Positions 22,478 through 23,043 of a DNA stretch of 23,043 nt are shown here, one piece after another. A model generated the notes under the pieces. That model worked only from the letters and a program-made list of their open reading frames with translations, was not told where the DNA came from and did not search any database. Each line of letters starts with the position of its first letter. The first letter of the stretch is position 1. The position numbers and the translations under genes were made by a program. The stretch lies in contig JAITJU010000129.1 of NCBI GenBank assembly GCA_031278735.1, positions 1-23,043 on the forward strand. Direction: 5' to 3'. Source of the DNA: Zoogloeaceae bacterium (GTDB lineage Bacteria; Pseudomonadota; Gammaproteobacteria; Burkholderiales; Rhodocyclaceae).

Positions 22478-23043
22478 GAAGACTGAGAACGGAGGCGGGC
22501 GGGCTGGGCGTCGGCGTGTTTCCTGAGCAGCGTGTTCTTTGCCCTGGGCAGCGTTCGCGGGTAGTCGGAGGAGTAGTGCAGCCCCCGGCTTTCCTTGCGT
22601 TTCAGGGCGGATCGGATAATGAGGCTGGCGGTGGTGACGAGGTTTCGGAGTTCGATCAGGTCGTAGTTTACCCGGAAGCGGGTGTAGAACTCGTCGATTT
22701 CCCGCTCCAGCAGGCGCACGCGGCGCAGGGCGCGTTGCAGGCGTTTGCTGGTGCGGACGATGCCGACGTAATCCCACATGAAGCGGCGCAACTCGTCCCA
22801 GTTGTGGGCGATGACGACTTCTTCCTCCGCGTCCGTCACCTGGCTTTCGTCCCAGGCGGGCAGTTCGGGCGACGGCAGGACGGGCTGCCGGAAAATGTCT
22901 TCGCTGGCGGCCTTGGCGAAAACCAGGCATTCCAGCAGCGAGTTGGAAGCCAATCGGTTCGCGCCGTGCAGGCCGGAACAGGAGGCTTCGCCGACGGCAT
23001 AAAGACCGGGCAGGTCGGCGCGTCCGGCAAGGTCGGTGACGAT
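22459..23043 (-). CDS. nadB: L-aspartate oxidase, C-terminal part (cut by right window edge)
   Basis: FAD enzyme oxidising L-aspartate to iminoaspartate, the first step of de novo NAD synthesis. 194 C-terminal residues are visible; the start lies beyond 23043. The frame reads IVTDLAGRADLPGLYAVGEA, then CSGLHGANRLASNSLLECLV, the FAD-binding end of the flavoprotein domain, followed by the helical C-terminal domain (WDELRRFMWDYVGIVRT, LRNLVTTASLIIRSAL) and KESRGLHYSSDYPRT. The tail ends SQSSQSSVS, partly encoded by the 9-bp tandem repeat at 22472-22489. Tail-to-tail overlap with the lipoprotein gene is 19 bp. No nadA or nadC is visible. Confidence 0.95.
   Translation of the reverse strand: MVTDLAGRADLPGLYAVGEASCSGLHGANRLASNSLLECLVFAKAASEDIFRQPVLPSPELPAWDESQVTDAEEEVVIAHNWDELRRFMWDYVGIVRTSKRLQRALRRVRLLEREIDEFYTRFRVNYDLIELRNLVTTASLIIRSALKRKESRGLHYSSDYPRTLPRAKNTLLRKHADAQPARLRSQSSQSSVS
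22472..22489. repeat. 9-bp tandem repeat GACTGAGAA x2 at overlapping gene ends
   Basis: GACTGAGAA at 22472-22480 and 22481-22489. It holds the stop of the lipoprotein gene and, antisense, codes for part of the Ser/Gln tail of NadB. The unit is three codons long, so copy changes keep both frames. Confidence 0.7.

Noticed and set aside
1..23043. tRNA genes, CRISPR arrays, intact insertion sequences, phage genes
   Set aside because: No T-loop/acceptor pairs, regularly spaced repeats, transposase frames or terminal inverted repeats were seen on reading either strand.

Overview
The window reads as an ordinary, gene-dense stretch of chromosome from a high-GC Gram-negative bacterium, most likely a betaproteobacterium. 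This rests on protein character (RapZ, PPK1, GlyQ/GlyS, NadB, TopB), on the glyQ-glyS-gmhB-plsC-gloA order that I know from betaproteobacteria, and on outer-membrane lipoproteins and LPS heptose synthesis. The genus cannot be fixed from the sequence; Rhodocyclales/Nitrosomonadales-like is my guess. I see no tRNA, rRNA, CRISPR array, intact insertion sequence or phage.

Layout. (1) 1-1487, minus: 5' two thirds of topB (topoisomerase III), running off the left edge. (2) 1732-5239, plus: a probable three-gene operon of a five-TM, sulfatase-superfamily membrane enzyme, a PatB/MalY-like C-S lyase and a small three-TM protein. A hairpin sits between the two divergent promoters of blocks 1 and 2. (3) 5115-5804, minus: fau (5-formyl-THF cyclo-ligase), whose 3' end overlaps the small membrane gene by 125 bp; then 5853-7775, plus: slt lytic transglycosylase. 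(4) 12663 down to 7785, minus: glyQ-glyS-gmhB-plsC-(small ORF?)-gloA, tightly packed. (5) 12967-13839, plus: rapZ; then 13863-14215, a decayed remnant of an MmeI-like (type IIL) restriction-methylation enzyme; then ppk1 at 14303-16390. (6) 21106 down to 16427, minus: a complete tripartite efflux operon (outer-membrane factor, periplasmic adaptor, ABC ATPase, MacB-type permease) whose reading frames overlap by 4, 4 and 10 bp. (7) 21356-22477, plus: a metallo-beta-lactamase-fold lipoprotein; then nadB (minus) enters from the right edge and overlaps it tail to tail.

How the genes work together: the glyQS cluster joins translation with envelope building (heptose phosphatase, phospholipid acyltransferase) and methylglyoxal detoxification. 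The efflux operon supplies inner-membrane, periplasmic and outer-membrane parts of one pump.

No clearly new system was found. The most informative item is the restriction-modification remnant between rapZ and ppk: it keeps a nuclease motif and part of the helical domain but has a frame change, apparent internal deletions and a premature TAG. Next come the unassigned five-TM sulfatase-fold enzyme in its small operon, the overprinted tail of fau, and an in-phase repeat upstream of the efflux operon.
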